DNA of 7,262 bases. It comes from CAXBPY01 sp003455275. Lineage in GTDB: Bacteria; Bacteroidota; Bacteroidia; Chitinophagales; UBA10324. Positions 6,567 to 7,262 of the stretch are shown piece by piece. Both the position numbers and the translations under genes were made by a program. Location of the stretch: the NCBI GenBank assembly GCA_963977675.1, contig CAXBPY010000089.1, forward strand, positions 1 to 7,262. The letters run 5' to 3'. The notes beneath the pieces were generated by a model. That model saw only the letters and a program-made list of their open reading frames with translations, was not told where the DNA came from and searched no databases. Every line of letters starts with the position of its first letter. Position 1 is the stretch's first letter.

Positions 6567-7136
6567 CTATTTCTTTCGTGAGCGAATCCTGCTCAGTGTT
6601 TCCGGAGTCATTCCGAGATAGGAAGCGATATGTTGCAGCGGCACATGTTGAAAATAATCTGAATGCGATTTCATCAACTCATCGAATCGTTCTTCAGCAC
6701 TTTGCTGCACAAATGAAATCACTCTTCCTTCTTTCAACAATAAATGGTATTGCACCACTAATCTTCCAACTCTTTCCATTTTCGGATTTTGTGAATACAA
6801 ATTTTCTAATGCAGGGTAAGGCAGAATAAGCAACTCGCAGTCGGTGATCGCCTGCAAATTTTCAGGCGAAGGTTTTTGTGAAAAGAAACTGTAGAAAGGA
6901 ATAATGAATTCGCCGGGAGGAGAAATATGTATGGTCTCCTCTCCTACATCTGTCAAAATGTATTTGCGCATATATCCGCTCAGTATGAATCCAAGGTGGC
7001 GACCAATTTTTCCTTCTTTCACCCAATACTCGCCGTGCTTGAGTTGCAGCGGTTCAAAATGTTTTTCAATTTCATCCAACTCAGTATTGGTGAGTGAAAC
7101 AAAATTTGAAATGAATTTTCGGAGTGAGGGATACAT
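6567..7136 (-). CDS. Crp/Fnr family transcriptional regulator
   Basis: This 189-residue protein is a DNA-binding regulator of the short Bacteroidota Crp/Fnr type. Residues about 25-115 form the cyclic-nucleotide-binding-like beta-roll (HGEYWVKEGKIGRHLGFILSG at about 34-54; PPGEFIIPFYSFFSQKPS at 73-90), then a dimerisation helix (about 115-145) and a C-terminal helix-turn-helix (VPLQHIASYLGMTPETLSRI, 165-184). The Arg-Ser pair that binds the cAMP phosphate in E. coli Crp is absent from the segment after PPGEF, and there is no N-terminal cysteine cluster as in Fnr. It is therefore unlikely to sense cAMP or oxygen through an Fe-S cluster, and its signal is unknown. It ends very soon after the recognition helix (RSRKK), as is usual in this subgroup. 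No closer in-frame ATG exists upstream. It is divergent from recR; targets cannot be inferred. Confidence 0.92.
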   Translation of the reverse strand: MYPSLRKFISNFVSLTNTELDEIEKHFEPLQLKHGEYWVKEGKIGRHLGFILSGYMRKYILTDVGEETIHISPPGEFIIPFYSFFSQKPSPENLQAITDCELLILPYPALENLYSQNPKMERVGRLVVQYHLLLKEGRVISFVQQSAEERFDELMKSHSDYFQHVPLQHIASYLGMTPETLSRIRSRKK

Positions 7137-7197
7137 TGGTGGTGAATTTAGAAATATGCCATGAATTTTTTCATTTTGCTTCTCCTACTTTTATCGC

Positions 7198-7262
7198 ATG
7201 AATTTTCCGTCGAAACTTATTGAAGATGCAGTGAGTGAATTTGAAAAACTTCCGGGCATAGG
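7198..7262 (+). CDS. recR: Recombination mediator RecR, N-terminus (partial)
   Basis: The first 21 codons of a plus-strand gene run off the right edge. The translation MNFPSKLIEDAVSEFEKLPG followed by Ile and the start of a Gly codon is the characteristic RecR opening: the helix ending in LPGIG is the start of the helix-hairpin-helix DNA-binding motif. RecR acts with RecO (and RecF) to load RecA on SSB-coated single-stranded DNA at gaps. The gene is divergent from the Crp/Fnr regulator, with 61 bp between starts. A weak promoter-like pair (TTTG near 7105 and TACATTGG at 7132-7139, 23 bases apart) lies over the crp start. The zinc finger and Toprim domain lie outside the window. Confidence 0.88.
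   Translation, partial: MNFPSKLIEDAVSEFEKLPGI

Noticed and set aside
6461..6829. Plus-strand ORF of 122 codons overlapping the palindromic repeat and the regulator
   Set aside because: Most of it is antisense to the Crp/Fnr HTH and linker; its start lies in the repeat, and the product has no family character.
7186..7193. TACTTTTA as a -7 promoter box for recR
   Set aside because: No TTG box is found at the right distance, and the start site would fall at the ATG itself.

Overview
The window looks like a chromosomal housekeeping segment from a member of the Bacteroidota. The evidence is moderately AT-rich DNA, promoter-like boxes of the TTG-N19-TAnnTTTG type instead of classical -10 boxes, no obvious Shine-Dalgarno sequences, and proteins of Bacteroidota type (a CBS pair plus ACT-like protein, a short Crp/Fnr regulator lacking the cAMP-binding Arg-Ser, and an M23 peptidase divergent from alaS). 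I see no insertion sequence, prophage gene, CRISPR array, tRNA or rRNA.

Layout. At the left, on the minus strand, alaS is followed after two bases by gatB, whose 5' part runs off the window at base 1. Both genes serve aminoacyl-tRNA supply and are probably co-transcribed. Divergent from alaS across 131 bp is a plus-strand gene for a membrane-anchored M23 (LytM-type) cell-wall endopeptidase. Bases 4267-4980 contain no ordinary-sized gene. Within this gap is a compact minus-strand unit of about 180 bp: a promoter-like pair, a 23-codon ORF for an extremely lysine/alanine-rich peptide resembling histone H1 tails, and a strong hairpin terminator. The rest of the gap is very AT-rich, with A- and T-tracts and a 13-base T run.

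To the right is a two-gene minus-strand operon: an alpha/beta hydrolase with an intact Ser-Asp-His triad, then a CBS-CBS-ACT-like regulatory protein 8 bp later, with a good Bacteroidota-type promoter just upstream. A palindromic intergenic element built from CAGAG/CTCTG units separates this operon from an upstream Crp/Fnr-type regulator (minus strand). Divergent from the regulator, the first 21 codons of recR (recombination mediator) run off the right edge on the plus strand.

The main unexplained item is the tiny basic-peptide gene with its own signals. The palindromic repeat and the unknown ligand and partner of the hydrolase/CBS pair are secondary. Nothing here is convincingly a new multi-gene defence or biosynthetic system.
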